64,000 nt of DNA from Brachybacterium subflavum (GCF_009299795.1 NZ_VIGP01000003.1:1-64000); one strand, 5' to 3'. Counted from the stretch's first letter, positions 34,555 to 43,557 are shown. A program made the numbers and translations. The notes: generated by a model from the sequence alone, not told the origin.

Positions 34555-36666
34555 GTGAACGACACCACCGCACCGCAGGGCGACAGCACGTCGCTCGCGG
34601 CGAAGAAGCTTCCCGAGCTGCAGCAGATCGCTGCCGGGCTCGGCATCAAGGGGGCGCGTCGCCTCCGCAAGGGCGAGCTCATCGACGCGATCAGCGGGGG
34701 CGGCTCCACCGCCGCGAAGAACACCTCCTCGACGAGCACCGCCACGACGAGCACCGCCACGGCGAGCACAGCTCCGAGGGCCGACGCGTCGAAGACCGCG
34801 GCGGCAGGCGCCGCCGCGGAGCAGAGCACGGCGCCGGCGAGCGGAGCCTCCGAGGGCTCGGCCTCGTCGGCCGACGTCCTGGAGCTGGGCCTGGATCTTC
34901 CCGCGCAGAACGAGCGCGGCGCGGGCGGGCGCCAGGAGCGCCGGGGCCGCGACGACCGCGGGGCCCGCGCCGACCGCGGGGGTCGCGAAGAGCGCAGCGA
35001 GCGCCCGGAGCGCGCGGAGCACAACGATCGCGCCGAGCGCCACGAGCGCGGCGACCAGGGCGAGGGCCGCCAGCGCGGCGACCGCCAGGACCGCGGCGAC
35101 CGCCAGGATCGTCAGGATCGCGGCGACCGCCAGGACCGCAACGACCGTTCGGGCCGCAGGGACCGCGACAACCGCAAGGACAGCAACGACCGCAACGACC
35201 ACGGCGATCAGGGCGGGCGCGGCTCGCGCCCCCGTCTCGAGGACATCGAGCTGCCCGATCGCACGGGTGAGGACTCCGACATGAGCCGCAACGACCAGGG
35301 CGGCCGGGGCGGCCGCGGAGACTCCGAGGACGGCCGCAACCGCCGCTCCCGCAACCGCTCGCGCGACCGCAAGCGCAAGGGTCGCAACGGCGGCGAGAAC
35401 CCGCAGCAGGACGGCGGCGGCAACGGCGGCGACGACGAGCAGGTGCGCGAGGGCGAGGAGCTGGTGAGCGTCGCCGGCATCCTCGATGTGCGCGACAACA
35501 ACGCCTACGTGCGCACCACCGGCTACCTGCCCGGAGCGAGCGACGTCTACGTCTCCATGAACATGGTGCGGAAGAACGGCCTGCGCAAGGGTGACGCGAT
35601 CACCGGCCTGGTGCGCGCGCCCAAGGACGGCGAGGAGCAGCGCCAGGAGCAGCCCCAGCAGGGCGGCGGCGGGCGCAACCGCCGCAACCGCGGCGGCAAC
35701 CAGCAGGGCAAGTACGCTCCGCTGCTCCAGGTGGACACGATCAACGGCCTCACGCCCGATCGGGCGAAGCAGCGGGTGGACTTCGGCAAGCTCACCCCGC
35801 TGTACCCGGACGAGCGCCTGCGCCTGGAGACCGCGCCGAACGCGATCGCCCCGCGCATCATCGATCTGGTCTCGCCGATCGGCAAGGGCCAGCGCGGCCT
35901 CATCGTCGCGCCCCCGAAGGCCGGCAAGACGATCATCATGCAGCAGATCGCGAACGCGATCACCACGAACAACCCCGAGGCCCACCTCATGGTCGTGCTC
36001 GTCGACGAGCGCCCCGAGGAGGTCACCGACATGCAGCGCACGGTGAAGGGCGAGGTCATCGCCTCGACCTTCGACCGGCCCGCGTCGGACCACACGATCG
36101 TCGCCGAGCTCGCGATCGAGCGCGCCAAGCGCCTCGTGGAGATGGGCAAGGACGTGGTGGTGCTGCTGGACTCGCTCACCCGCCTCTCGCGCGCCTACAA
36201 CCTGGCCGCCCCGGCCTCGGGCCGCATCCTCTCCGGCGGTGTCGACGCCTCGGCGCTGTACCCGCCCAAGCGGTTCTTCGGCGCGGCCCGCAACATCGAG
36301 AACGGCGGCTCGCTGACCATCCTCGCCTCGGCCCTGGTGGAGACCGGCTCCAAGATGGACGAGGTCATCTTCGAGGAGTTCAAGGGCACCGGCAACATGG
36401 AGCTGCGCCTCTCGCGGAACCTCGCGGACAAGCGCATCTTCCCGGCGGTGGACGTCAACGCCTCGAGCACCCGCCGCGAGGAGGAGCTCATGGGCAAGGA
36501 GGAGCTGGCCATCATGTGGAAGCTCCGCCGCGTGCTCGGCGCCCTCGACCAGCAGCAGGCGCTCGAGCTGCTCCTGGAGCGCGTGAAGAAGACCCAGTCG
36601 AACACCGAGTTCCTGATGACGGTCTCCAAGAACACCCCCAGCGTGGGCGGCCGCTCCGGCGACTGA
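34555..36666 (+). CDS. rho: Transcription termination factor Rho with long RGD-rich region
   Basis: 703 residues, against about 420 in E. coli. The N-terminus has the Rho-N helix-turn (LAAKKLPELQQIAAGLGIKG). Residues about 55-300 are a disordered insert: first Ala/Thr/Ser, then Arg/Gly/Asp/Gln repeats (GDRQDRGDRQDRQD and similar), then Arg/Lys-rich. The RNA-binding cold-shock-like domain (VSVAGILDVRDNNAYVRTTG) and the ATPase follow, with Walker A APPKAGKT (about 453), Walker B VVVLLDSLTRLSRAYN and the R-loop FKGTGNMEL. Actinobacterial Rho proteins carry such inserts, which add RNA affinity. GTG 34555 has AGGAAGGA upstream. The 269-bp leader (34286-34554) has no recognised element; TACCTT at 34278-34283 may be its -10. 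Confidence 0.95.
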   Translation: MNDTTAPQGDSTSLAAKKLPELQQIAAGLGIKGARRLRKGELIDAISGGGSTAAKNTSSTSTATTSTATASTAPRADASKTAAAGAAAEQSTAPASGASEGSASSADVLELGLDLPAQNERGAGGRQERRGRDDRGARADRGGREERSERPERAEHNDRAERHERGDQGEGRQRGDRQDRGDRQDRQDRGDRQDRNDRSGRRDRDNRKDSNDRNDHGDQGGRGSRPRLEDIELPDRTGEDSDMSRNDQGGRGGRGDSEDGRNRRSRNRSRDRKRKGRNGGENPQQDGGGNGGDDEQVREGEELVSVAGILDVRDNNAYVRTTGYLPGASDVYVSMNMVRKNGLRKGDAITGLVRAPKDGEEQRQEQPQQGGGGRNRRNRGGNQQGKYAPLLQVDTINGLTPDRAKQRVDFGKLTPLYPDERLRLETAPNAIAPRIIDLVSPIGKGQRGLIVAPPKAGKTIIMQQIANAITTNNPEAHLMVVLVDERPEEVTDMQRTVKGEVIASTFDRPASDHTIVAELAIERAKRLVEMGKDVVVLLDSLTRLSRAYNLAAPASGRILSGGVDASALYPPKRFFGAARNIENGGSLTILASALVETGSKMDEVIFEEFKGTGNMELRLSRNLADKRIFPAVDVNASSTRREEELMGKEELAIMWKLRRVLGALDQQQALELLLERVKKTQSNTEFLMTVSKNTPSVGGRSGD

Positions 36667-36686
36667 TCCCTCGCGGGAGCGAGCCC

Positions 36687-36743
36687 TCGGCCCGGACCTC
36701 CGGGCCGACGACGGCGGGGTGGGCACTTCGGTGCCCGCCCCGC
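36687..36743. terminator. Twin terminators between convergent rho and the sugar importer
   Basis: The first hairpin has 10-bp arms (36687-36696 with 36699-36708). The second has 13-bp arms (36714-36726 with 36731-36743, one wobble) closed by a stable TTCG tetraloop. Both strands can use it. Confidence 0.7.
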
Positions 36744-36747
36744 TTCG

Positions 36748-37689
36748 TCATCCCTTGATCGCGCCCGCCGCGATGTTCGCGATGAACTGGCGCGAGCCGA
36801 TGATGAAGACGCCGATGAGCGGCAGCACGCTGACCAGTGCACCTGCCATGACCATCCCGTAGTCCGTGAGGTACAGCGAGTTGAGGTTCTGCAGGGCGGT
36901 CTGCAGGGTCTGGCGCTTCGGGTTCACCAGCACGATCAGCGGCCACACGTAGTCGTTCCATGCGGTGATGAACGTGAAGATGCCCAGGAACGCGAGGCCG
37001 CCGCGCATCATCGGCACGCCGATCCGGCGGTAGATGGTGAAGAAGCCGGCGCCGTCGATCCGTGCGGACTCCACGAGCTCGTCGGGGATGGACGAGCTCG
37101 CCATCTGCCGCAGCAGGAAGATGCCGAAGGCGTTCGCGGCGCCCGGGACGATGAGCGCCTGCAGCGTCCCCACCCAGCCGATCTTCGACATGAGGATGAA
37201 GCTCGGCACCAGCGAGAGGCTCCCGGGGATCAGGAAGGTGGCGATCATCAGCACGAACAGGGCGTTCTTGCCCGGGAAGTCGTACTTCGCGAAGGCGAAG
37301 GCGGCGAGGGAGTCGAAGAACATCACCAGCACGGCGCACAACGCCGACACGATGATCGTGTTCACGAGGGCCGAGAGGATGTCCACGCTCGAGAAGAGGT
37401 TCCTCAGGTTCTCCGTGAAGCTCGTGCCGAAGGTGAGGCGCGGCGGGTACCCGAAGATCTGCGCGGTCGTCGACGTCGACATCACCGCGAGCCAGTAGAA
37501 CGGGAACACCGACAGCACGACTCCGACGAGGATCAGCAGATGCGTGATCACCTTTTCAAGGCGGGCGTGCGCGATCGCGGCGCGGTCGCCCGGGGTGTGC
37601 AGGACCGGCCGGTCGTTCCCGCGCGGGTCCGTCCGTCCTCCCGGCTCCGAGGGTCCGGAGGTGCGGACGGGGTGTTCAGCGGTGGTCAT
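36748..37689 (-). CDS. Carbohydrate ABC transporter permease (MalG-like)
   Basis: 313 residues with about six membrane spans, the first being THLLILVGVVLSVFPFYW. The EAA loop that contacts the ATPase is ELVESARIDGAGFFTIYRRI. The C-terminal IIGSRQFIANIAAGAIKG is typical of the CUT1 family. It pairs with the permease encoded just upstream, overlapping by four bases (ATGA). No ATPase is encoded nearby, so a shared MsiK-type ATPase elsewhere probably powers it. Confidence 0.92.
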   Translation of the reverse strand: MTTAEHPVRTSGPSEPGGRTDPRGNDRPVLHTPGDRAAIAHARLEKVITHLLILVGVVLSVFPFYWLAVMSTSTTAQIFGYPPRLTFGTSFTENLRNLFSSVDILSALVNTIIVSALCAVLVMFFDSLAAFAFAKYDFPGKNALFVLMIATFLIPGSLSLVPSFILMSKIGWVGTLQALIVPGAANAFGIFLLRQMASSSIPDELVESARIDGAGFFTIYRRIGVPMMRGGLAFLGIFTFITAWNDYVWPLIVLVNPKRQTLQTALQNLNSLYLTDYGMVMAGALVSVLPLIGVFIIGSRQFIANIAAGAIKG

Positions 37690-38672
37690 GAGCGTGCCTT
37701 CCTGCCGGTCCGACGGGGCGCGTCCCTGCGCTCGCTGAGCAGGCGCCAGTTGATGATCGCGAACACGGAGGCGAGGACGAAGAGGGCCCAGGCGATGGCC
37801 GAGCCGTATCCGAAGTCGAACTGCGTGAATGCCTGGTTGTACTGGTAGAGGACGATCGTCATGCCGGCCTCGCCGTTGCCGCCGGCGTCGCCGAGGAGCA
37901 CCTGCGGCTCGGTGAACAGGCTCAGCCCGCCGACGGTCGAGGTGATGACGGTGAACAGGATGATCGGCCGCAGCATCGGGATCGTCACGCGGGTGAAGAT
38001 CTGCCAGGTCGAGGCGCCGTCGGTCTTCGCGGCGTCGTACAGGTCCGTCGGGATCGACTGGAGCCCGGCGAGGTAGATGATCGCGTTGTAGCCGGTGAAC
38101 CGCCAGATCACCATGACGGCGATGGTGACCTTGATGCCCAGGCTGCTCGAGAGCCAGGGCACGGAGTCGACGTGCAGGGCGGTCAGCGCCGAGTTCACGA
38201 GTCCGAAGGAGTCGGAGAACACCGACCCGAAGACGATCGCCATCGCGACCATGCTGGTGACGTTCGGCAGGAAGAAGGCCACCCGGTAGAACCCGCGGAA
38301 GCGGATGTTCTGATGCAGCAGGAACGCGATGACGAGCGCCAGGAACAGCATCGGGACCGTGGAGAGGAACCAGATGATGAACGTGTTCGCGACCGCGTTC
38401 CAGAACCGGGAGTCCTGGACGAGGTAGATGTACTGGGAGAGCCCGGCGAAGCGGATCTCGCCCATGCCGTCCCAGTCGGTGAAGGAGAGCACGATCGAGA
38501 ACACGATGGGGAACAGCCCGAACACGAGGAAGAGCACGTAGAACGGGGCGATCGCGACGTACTGGGGCCAGTGGGAGAGGACTCCTCGCCAGCCGCGGGC
38601 CCGGGTGCGGGGGACGGCCGCGGCGGGGGCCCGGGCGGCGTCGACGGGCGGGGGAGTGGTCATGACGCTCAT
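37686..38672 (-). CDS. Carbohydrate ABC transporter permease (MalF/UgpA-like)
   Basis: 328 residues with six predicted spans after a cytoplasmic N-terminus rich in Pro/Ala. Spans include YVAIAPFYVLFLVFGLFPIV. The EAA loop is DLYDAAKTDGASTWQIFTRV. It overlaps the substrate-binding protein gene and the second permease gene by four bases each, so all three are made from one transcript. Confidence 0.92.
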   Translation of the reverse strand: MSVMTTPPPVDAARAPAAAVPRTRARGWRGVLSHWPQYVAIAPFYVLFLVFGLFPIVFSIVLSFTDWDGMGEIRFAGLSQYIYLVQDSRFWNAVANTFIIWFLSTVPMLFLALVIAFLLHQNIRFRGFYRVAFFLPNVTSMVAMAIVFGSVFSDSFGLVNSALTALHVDSVPWLSSSLGIKVTIAVMVIWRFTGYNAIIYLAGLQSIPTDLYDAAKTDGASTWQIFTRVTIPMLRPIILFTVITSTVGGLSLFTEPQVLLGDAGGNGEAGMTIVLYQYNQAFTQFDFGYGSAIAWALFVLASVFAIINWRLLSERRDAPRRTGRKARS

Positions 38673-39961
38673 CGCTGGACTCCTCGTTTGCGCAGTGCCT
38701 TCTCGGCGGCGGCGATCGCATCGGCCCATGCGCGGTCCGGGTCCTTGCCGGCGGTCTCTACGTTGGTGATCTCGAGGGTGAAGCTGCCGGAGACGACGCT
38801 CTCCCACGTGCTGATGAACGATTCCGGCACCTGCTCGGCGGCGTGCGAGAAGAAGGCGAGCGGATCCTGGTCCCCGAAGAAGTCGCCTGCGTACTTCATG
38901 GTGCCGCTCTCGTAGGAGGCGGGTGCGGACGGGAAGAGCTGGACGTCGTTGTAGGCCTCGGCCTGGTGGTCCGGGGTGTTGATCCAGCGGATGAAGGCGA
39001 AGGCGGCCTCCGGGTCCTTGCAGGTATGGGGGATCGCGGCGAAGGAGCCTCCCGAGTTCCCCGGGCGCACGGGCTGGTCGGCCAGTCGCCAGAGGCCCGC
39101 GGAGTCCGGCGCGGACTCCTGGATGATCTGGGACCACCACGAGGCGTTCACGTGGCCGGCGGTCTTGCCGCTGGACCACGCGGCGTTCTGGTCCGTGCCG
39201 CGGGCATCCGGGATCCCCGCGGTGATGTGCGCGTCGATCGCGGCGACGGCCGTGTCCCAGGCCTCGCGCACCGCCGAGCCCTCGGCCGCGTACAGGGGCG
39301 TGTCCTCGGCGTCGAGGTAGCGCTCGGGGCTCGCGTTGAGGAACTGCTCGTAGATGGACTGCGCGGTGTTGACGAGCGCTGAGCCGGTCGCCTTCCGGAG
39401 CTCGGCGCCGAGTGCGATCCAGTCCTCCCACGTCGAGACCGCGGAGGAGACCTCGTCCGGTTCCGTCGGCAGGCCCGCCTTCTCGAACACGTCCTGGCGG
39501 TAGTAGAAGCCGGTCGGGCCGATGTCGAGAGGGAAGAAGCAGAAGCGCTCCTCGGGCGTGATCCCGAGCTTCCACTTCCACTCGTAGTAGTCGTCCGCGT
39601 GCTGGGCGGCCCCCAGGTCGTTCATGTCCAGGAACTGGTGCTCGTTGCGGAAGTAGAGGGCGTTGTTCGAGTTGATGTACGTGATGTCCGGGATGTAGGC
39701 GCCGCCCGCGAGGCTCGTGCGCAGCTTGGTGTCGAAGGTGGTGCCGATGACGTCGGCGCGCACGTGCCGATCCGTGCCGGGGACGTTCTTCGCGGCCTGC
39801 TCGAGGAGCTTCGGGCTGGCGGAGCGGTTCCAGTACCACATGACCAGTTCATCGGGATCGTGGGAGATCGTGGGGGAGGAGCCGCAGGCGGCCAGTCCTC
39901 CCGCTGCCAGTCCGGCCAGGCCGAGGCCTCGCAGGACGTGTCGTCGCGTGGGTGGGTGCAT
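38669..39961 (-). CDS. Sugar ABC transporter substrate-binding lipoprotein
   Basis: 430 residues. The N-terminus RRHVLRGLGLAGLAAGG has a twin-arginine-like pair followed by the lipobox LAAC, so the mature protein is anchored by a lipid on the outer face of the membrane. The rest resembles the CUT1 binding-protein family (ELVMWYWNRSASPKLLEQ, GGAYIPDITYINSNNALYF, AFAFIRWINTPDHQAEAYND). The ligand cannot be told; the neighbours suggest a sugar or polyol oxidised by a Gfo/Idh enzyme. First gene of the importer operon, under operator 39997-40008. Confidence 0.92.
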   Translation of the reverse strand: MHPPTRRHVLRGLGLAGLAAGGLAACGSSPTISHDPDELVMWYWNRSASPKLLEQAAKNVPGTDRHVRADVIGTTFDTKLRTSLAGGAYIPDITYINSNNALYFRNEHQFLDMNDLGAAQHADDYYEWKWKLGITPEERFCFFPLDIGPTGFYYRQDVFEKAGLPTEPDEVSSAVSTWEDWIALGAELRKATGSALVNTAQSIYEQFLNASPERYLDAEDTPLYAAEGSAVREAWDTAVAAIDAHITAGIPDARGTDQNAAWSSGKTAGHVNASWWSQIIQESAPDSAGLWRLADQPVRPGNSGGSFAAIPHTCKDPEAAFAFIRWINTPDHQAEAYNDVQLFPSAPASYESGTMKYAGDFFGDQDPLAFFSHAAEQVPESFISTWESVVSGSFTLEITNVETAGKDPDRAWADAIAAAEKALRKRGVQR

Positions 39962-39996
39962 GAGCTCTCCTCGTCATCGAGCAGGCGATCAGGGCC

Positions 39997-40008
39997 GTGA
40001 ACGTTCAC
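39997..40008. promoter_or_regulatory. LacI-type operator O1
   Basis: The perfect palindrome GTGAACGTTCAC lies just downstream of the predicted start of the importer transcript, so a bound repressor would block it. An identical site is at 40212-40223. Confidence 0.75.
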
Positions 40009-40019
40009 AGCTGGCCAGG

Positions 40020-40048
40020 ACTATGGCATCCGCTCATGGGGGTGTCAA
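40020..40048 (-). promoter_or_regulatory. Promoter of the sugar importer operon
   Basis: On the minus strand, TTGACA (40043-40048) and CATAGT (40020-40025) are separated by 17 bases. The -35 is a perfect consensus. The start near 40013 lies five bases before operator O1. Confidence 0.7.
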
Positions 40049-40195
40049 GGGTCACAACTCTCCGGCGGGTGCGGTTCCTCCCGACGGATGCCGAATCGTC
40101 TTGCTGCGCATCTCCGCGCCGTCGCCCCTGGCGGCGGCGGATCGGCGCGTCTCGGCGGAGTTCTGCGAGGCATGGCGCCACAGTCGACGGGCGTG

Positions 40196-40201
40196 TAGCG
40201 T
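40196..40201 (+). promoter_or_regulatory. Probable -10 of the Gfo/Idh-AKR and LacI operon
   Basis: TAGCGT, with a weak -35 TGGCGC (40173-40178) at 17 bp. Operator O2 begins ten bases downstream, at the expected start site. An overlapping TGATAC is an alternative -10. Confidence 0.4.
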
Positions 40202-40211
40202 GATACCTGTC

Positions 40212-40223
40212 GTGAACGTTCAC
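40212..40223. promoter_or_regulatory. LacI-type operator O2
   Basis: GTGAACGTTCAC again, extended by one base pair on each side to a 14-bp palindrome (40211-40224). It is 215 bp centre to centre from O1. Together they suggest repression of both divergent operons, perhaps with looping. The remainder of the 39962-40329 gap holds no gene. Confidence 0.75.
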
Positions 40224-40329
40224 GCACGGCTGGTGGGCCGCGGTGGTCCCGTTGCGGTCCTCGTCCGGCGTCCGCCGCAGCATCCGTGCGCCGCCCCAGC
40301 CCTCATCCATCGACAGCGAGGTCGCATTC

Positions 40330-42423
40330 ATGAACATCGACAGCAGCGTCCCCACGCACGACGACAGCAGCACGGAGCGTGCGGCCTCGGCCGCGCCCGG
40401 CGCCTCGGCCGCGCGCCTGCGCTGGGCGGTCCTCGGGCCCGGCTCGATCGCCCGTCGCTTCGCCGGCCAGCTGCCCCACAGCGAGCACGGCGTGCTCGTG
40501 GGTGCGGGCAGCCGTGACCCGGAGCGGGCCCGCGAGTTCGCGCGCGAGTTCGGCATCGACGAGGCCCCGGACGCCGTCATCGGCACCTACGAGGAGATCC
40601 TGGCCTCCGATGCGGTCGACGCCGTCTACGTCTCCACGGTGCACACCGAGCACGCGCACCTGAGCGTCGCCGCCCTCGAGGCGGGCAAGCACGTGCTGTG
40701 CGAGAAGCCGCTGGCCGTCAACCACGGCACCGCGATGGCCGTCGCGGACGTCGCCCGCCGCAGCGGGCGCGTGCTGCTCGAGGCCTTCATGTACCGCTTC
40801 CATCCGCAGACCCTCCAGGTGCTCGACCTCGTGCGCGAGGGCGCGATCGGCGAGCTCGCGCACGTCGACGCCTCCTTCTCCTTCGACACCGGGGCGCGCG
40901 AGGGCCGCCTGTTCGATCCGCAGATCGCCGGCGGCGGGATCCTCGACGTCGGCTGCTACCCGCTGTCCTTCGCGCGCCTGATCGCCGGGGCCGCCGCCGG
41001 GCGCACCGTCGTCGAGCCCGCCTCGCTCTCCGCCGCGGGCACCGTCGGCCCGACCGGCGTCGACGAGTGGGCGAGCGCCGAGCTGACGTTCCCCGGCGGT
41101 GCCACCGCGAGCCTGCGCACCGGTGTGCGTCTGGCGGATCCGCAGTCCGCCACGATCACCGGCAGTCGCGGCGTCATCCGGCTCGAGGATCCGTGGACGC
41201 TCGGCGAGGACACGGTCATCCACCTCGACGTGGTGGGGGAGGAGCCCCGCGAGATCCGCGTCCAGCGCGCCCACCCCTACGCCCTGGAGGCGGACGCCCT
41301 CGCGCGCGCCGCGGCGCAGGGGATCGCCGAGGTGCCCGAGCTCGATCTCGAGGTGAGCCTCGGCCAGGCCCGCGCGCTCGACGACTGGCGCGAGCAGATC
41401 GGCCTGCGCTATCCGTTCGAGCGCGAGGACTCCGCGATCCCCACCGTCTCGGGCGCCCCGCTGCGGATGGGCGGTGCGGCCCTCCCCGACGGCACCGCCA
41501 TGCCCTACGGCGAGATCCCGGGCGTCGACAAGAAGATCTCCCGTCTGGTCATGGGGTGCGACAACCAGCCGAACCTCGCCCATGCCTCCGCCCTGTTCGA
41601 CGCCTTCGTCGAGGCCGGCGGCACCACCTTCGACTCCGCGTACATCTATGGAGGCGGTCACCACGAGGTCCAGCTGGGGCAGTGGATCGCGAACCGCGGC
41701 ATCCGCGAGGACGTCGTCGTGATCACCAAGGGAGCGCACACCCCGCACTGCGATCCCGAGTCCCTGAGCCGTCAGCTGCTGGAGTCCCTCGAGCGCCAGC
41801 AGACCGACTACGCGGACCTCTACATGATGCACAGGGACAACCTCGAGGTCCCCGTCGGCGAGTTCGTCGACGTGCTCAACGAGCACCTCGAGGCCGGCCG
41901 GATCCGGGCGTTCGGCGGCTCGAACTGGGCGCCCGCACGCGTCGACGAGGCCAACGCCTACGCCGCCTCCCACGGCAAGCGGGGCTTCAGCCTGCTGAGC
42001 AACCACTTCGGCCTCGCCGAGGCGCTCGACGTCCCCTGGGCCGGCTGCGTGCACGCGACCGACCCGGCCTCGAAGGCCTGGCTCGAGGAGCGGAAGATCC
42101 CGCTCTTCCCCTGGTCCTCCCAGGCCCGGGGCTTCTTCACCGGCCGCGCCGCGCCCGAGGACCGCTCGGACGCCGAGCTCGTGCGCTGCTACTACTCCGA
42201 TGACAACTTCGAGCGCCTCGAGCGCGCCCGCACCCTCGCTCGCGAGTTCGGGGTCCCGCCCACCGCTATCGCGCTCGCGTACGTGCTCGCCCAGCCGTTC
42301 CCGACGTTCCCGCTGTTCGGTCCCCGCTCGATCGCGGAGATGCGATCCTCTATGGAGGGCCTCTCGGTGCAGCTGACCCCCGAGCAGGTCGCCTGGCTGG
42401 ATCTTCGGGAGGATATTGCGTGA
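40330..42423 (+). CDS. Gfo/Idh/MocA oxidoreductase fused to an aldo/keto reductase
   Basis: 697 residues in one frame. After a Ser/Ala-rich leader, residues about 30-370 form a Gfo/Idh/MocA dehydrogenase: LRWAVLGPGSIARRFAGQL (NAD(P) fold), the cofactor-binding CEKPLAVN, and GGGILDVGCYPLSFARLI. A linker follows, then about residues 398-697 form an aldo/keto reductase: ISRLVMGCDNQ, FDSAYIYGGG (catalytic Asp and Tyr, about 434-439), VVITKGAH (Lys about 467), LYMMHRDN (His about 501), FGGSNWAPARV and SSQARGFFTG. All four AKR catalytic residues appear intact. The two halves could oxidise and reduce a sugar in sequence with cofactor recycling; this is inference. GAGG precedes ATG 40330. It overlaps the LacI gene by four bases. 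Confidence 0.9.
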   Translation: MNIDSSVPTHDDSSTERAASAAPGASAARLRWAVLGPGSIARRFAGQLPHSEHGVLVGAGSRDPERAREFAREFGIDEAPDAVIGTYEEILASDAVDAVYVSTVHTEHAHLSVAALEAGKHVLCEKPLAVNHGTAMAVADVARRSGRVLLEAFMYRFHPQTLQVLDLVREGAIGELAHVDASFSFDTGAREGRLFDPQIAGGGILDVGCYPLSFARLIAGAAAGRTVVEPASLSAAGTVGPTGVDEWASAELTFPGGATASLRTGVRLADPQSATITGSRGVIRLEDPWTLGEDTVIHLDVVGEEPREIRVQRAHPYALEADALARAAAQGIAEVPELDLEVSLGQARALDDWREQIGLRYPFEREDSAIPTVSGAPLRMGGAALPDGTAMPYGEIPGVDKKISRLVMGCDNQPNLAHASALFDAFVEAGGTTFDSAYIYGGGHHEVQLGQWIANRGIREDVVVITKGAHTPHCDPESLSRQLLESLERQQTDYADLYMMHRDNLEVPVGEFVDVLNEHLEAGRIRAFGGSNWAPARVDEANAYAASHGKRGFSLLSNHFGLAEALDVPWAGCVHATDPASKAWLEERKIPLFPWSSQARGFFTGRAAPEDRSDAELVRCYYSDDNFERLERARTLAREFGVPPTAIALAYVLAQPFPTFPLFGPRSIAEMRSSMEGLSVQLTPEQVAWLDLREDIA

Positions 42424-43430
42424 GCAGGAGCCGTGAGAGCGCCGGTGCGCGGACGGACGCCCGGACGACGGGCGCCCGGCGCGCCACCATCGTCGACGTG
42501 GCCACGCGCGCCGGCGTCTCGCGGCAGACGGTCACCCGGGCCATGAACGACATGCCCGGCATCAGCCCCGACACCCGCGACCGCGTCCTCGCGGCGGCCG
42601 AGGAGCTGAACTACCGGCCCTCGCGGTTCGGGCGCGGCCTCGTCTCCCAGGGGCCGCCCACCCTCGGCCTGCTGGTCAACGAGCTCACCAACACGTTCTT
42701 CCCGGAGATCGCCGCCGCCGTGATCCGCGAGAGCGCACGGCGCGGCTGGAACGTGGTGGTCGCCGAGACCGAGAACGGAGCGGAGGCCGAGGCGATCGCG
42801 ACCGAGCTCGTGCGCCGGGCCGACGCCCTGCTGGGCTACAGCCTCCCGGCCGACGCCGACGAGATCGTCCCCGCGCGCATGCCGCTCGTGCGCCTCGACC
42901 TCCAGGAGGCCGACGGTGCGGGCGTGCGCTTCGCGGAGGAGGCCGCGATGAACGAGCTCGCCGCGCACCTGAAGAGCTCCGGCGCCGCACGCGTCGCCGT
43001 GCTCGACAGCACCCAGGACGGGGAGAGCCGCCGCGCGCACGAGATGCGGGAGGCAGTCGGCCGGCAGATCGCCGCGGTGGACCTCGTCCCGGCGTCGGCG
43101 GACGGCATCCCGGCGCAGGTCGAGGCGGCGCTCGACGTCGGCGCGGACACCCTGATGGCCTGGAACGACGTGCACGCGCTGCAGGTGCTCAAGGTGCTGC
43201 GCACCCGCGGCCTGAGCGTCCCCGACGACGTGCGCGTGACGGGCGTCGACGGGCTCGCGCTGGGGGAGCTCGTCTCCCCGGAGCTCACGACCATCGGCGT
43301 CGACCTCGAGGCAGTGGCCAGTGAAGCGGTCGATCTCGTGGACGGGCTGTTCACCGGACGCGTGAGCGCGGCCGACGGCGGGGCAGTGCGCACCGTGCCC
43401 TACCGGCTCATGGTCCGCGAGTCCGCCTGA
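42420..43430 (+). CDS. LacI-family transcriptional regulator
   Basis: 336 residues. The N-terminal HTH reads [20 protein letters not shown], and the hinge helix region is [19 protein letters not shown]. The periplasmic-binding-like effector domain spans about 75-330 ([38 protein letters not shown]). GTG 42420 overlaps the fusion-enzyme stop (GTGA). It is the likely repressor at the two GTGAACGTTCAC sites, with the imported sugar or a metabolite as inducer. Confidence 0.92.
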   Translation: MSRSRESAGARTDARTTGARRATIVDVATRAGVSRQTVTRAMNDMPGISPDTRDRVLAAAEELNYRPSRFGRGLVSQGPPTLGLLVNELTNTFFPEIAAAVIRESARRGWNVVVAETENGAEAEAIATELVRRADALLGYSLPADADEIVPARMPLVRLDLQEADGAGVRFAEEAAMNELAAHLKSSGAARVAVLDSTQDGESRRAHEMREAVGRQIAAVDLVPASADGIPAQVEAALDVGADTLMAWNDVHALQVLKVLRTRGLSVPDDVRVTGVDGLALGELVSPELTTIGVDLEAVASEAVDLVDGLFTGRVSAADGGAVRTVPYRLMVRESA

Positions 43431-43557
43431 GAGCGGGCGGGCCGGGCCGCCTCCCCGGCGCGGAACCCGCCTCCGTGGGGAGTTCGTCACCCCGGAGCGG
43501 CGAGGGGTGTGCCCGCTCGCGCGCACGTGGCACAATCGGGCGTCGGTTCTGGTTCAC

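Noticed and set aside
35040-35220. Tandem short repeats inside rho that resemble a repeat array
   Set aside because: They keep the reading frame and encode the RGD-rich part of Rho; there are no unique spacers as in CRISPR. No CRISPR array was seen anywhere in the window.
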